Source: Gammaproteobacteria bacterium
GTDB taxonomy: Bacteria; Pseudomonadota; Gammaproteobacteria; Xanthomonadales; Xanthomonadaceae
Length of the DNA stretch: 7,834 nt
Direction: 5' to 3'
Assembly: GCA_025360985.1 (NCBI GenBank)
Contig: JANYBA010000109.1
Coordinates: forward strand, 1 to 7,834
Part shown: positions 7,715 through 7,834 of the stretch, piece after piece
How the letters are laid out: every line of letters starts with the position of its first letter
Numbering within the stretch: the first letter of the stretch is position 1
Notes under the pieces: model-generated
Database searches by the model: none
What the model was told of the DNA's origin: nothing
The model's input: only the letters and a program-made list of their open reading frames with translations
Translations under genes and position numbers: made by a program

Positions 7715-7759
7715 TGTTAGATTCGTACAGTGCAGAGCAGTGGCAGCGGCAACACATCG
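7607..7759. other. Lower-GC segment of unknown origin replacing the methyltransferase 3' part
   Basis: GC falls from 74/110 bases (67%) in 7501-7610 to 58/110 (53%) in 7611-7720, both counted directly. Homology to the methyltransferase stops at the same point. No transposase motif, terminal inverted repeat or target duplication is visible. Short open stretches exist on both strands; the antisense one starts at an ATG at 7700-7702. None is recognisable. Confidence 0.5.
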
Positions 7760-7787
7760 AAAGGCGGCCGGCAACGGTCGCCTTTTT
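7760..7787 (+). terminator. Intrinsic (Rho-independent) terminator
   Basis: AAAGGCGGCC (7760-7769) pairs with GGTCGCCTTT (7776-7785) in a 10-bp stem with one G-U wobble and a six-base loop GGCAAC. The T run 7783-7787 follows the GC core. It lies about 45 bp after the stop of the truncated methyltransferase and would end the lipid operon transcript. The A-run before the stem gives it some capacity to act on the other strand as well. Confidence 0.75.
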
Positions 7788-7796
7788 GCTGCCCGG

Positions 7797-7825
7797 TGGA
7801 CGGCGGGTGACGCCAGTGATAAGAT
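7797..7825 (+). promoter_or_regulatory. Candidate promoter reading out of the window
   Basis: TGGACG (7797-7802) and TAAGAT (7820-7825) are separated by 17 bases. A TG one base before the -10 hexamer (7817-7818) makes an extended -10. Each hexamer matches the sigma-70 consensus at 4 of 6 positions. It sits just after the operon terminator, as expected for a new transcription unit beginning near 7832. The match is modest and could be chance. Confidence 0.3.
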
Positions 7826-7834
7826 GTTGGTATG

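Noticed and set aside
7716..7722. GTTAGAT, a match to the GTTRRRY core of integron attC sites, next to the truncated gene.
   Set aside because: No good RYYYAAC partner or attC-like palindrome was found within about 150 bp upstream. A 7-base degenerate match is common by chance.
7717..7787. A possible short (about 60-nt) small RNA from a TTAGAT -10-like box to the terminator.
   Set aside because: There is no acceptable -35 element at 16-18 bp spacing. The terminator is explained by the operon upstream.

Overview
The window reads as chromosomal DNA of a high-GC gammaproteobacterium. The protein sequences and gene order suggest Xanthomonadales (Lysobacter/Luteimonas/Rhodanobacter-like). That placement is an inference from remembered protein similarity, not a search. 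Coding density is very high, genes overlap by 4 bases, and no tRNA, rRNA, CRISPR array or intact transposase is visible.

Layout. (1) Bases 2-832 (+) are the C-terminal two thirds of kbl, glycine C-acetyltransferase (threonine catabolism), cut by the window edge. (2) Bases 792-1553 (-) encode an RsuA/RluB/RluE-type rRNA pseudouridine synthase, convergent with kbl and overlapping it tail to tail by 41 bp. (3) Bases 1554-1644 are a short divergent intergenic region holding a perfect 10-bp inverted repeat. (4) Bases 1645-7227 (+) form a tightly coupled operon: acyl-lipid desaturase, FAD-dependent amine-oxidase-like flavoprotein, DUF1365 protein, cyclopropane-fatty-acid-synthase-like methyltransferase, DUF2878 membrane protein and DUF1295 membrane protein. 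(5) A second CFA-synthase-like gene follows 16 bp later (7244-7714). It loses homology exactly where its SAM-binding motif should begin and runs into lower-GC, unrelated sequence. (6) The right edge holds an intrinsic terminator (7760-7787) and a candidate promoter pointing out of the window.

How the genes may work together. Desaturase, flavoprotein, DUF1365 and CFA-like genes form a recurring neighbourhood in proteobacteria. In alphaproteobacteria, relatives of such genes are tied to singlet-oxygen responses and to methyl-branched/furan fatty acid synthesis on existing phospholipid chains. The simplest reading is a membrane-lipid modification module: the desaturase makes a double bond, the CFA-like enzyme acts on it with SAM, the flavoprotein carries out a redox step, and the small membrane proteins assist. 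The intact CFA-like enzyme appears to lack the Cys and His equivalents of the E. coli CFA synthase active site, so its product may not be a plain cyclopropane. The truncated second methyltransferase suggests the module is eroding or has been rearranged at its 3' end.
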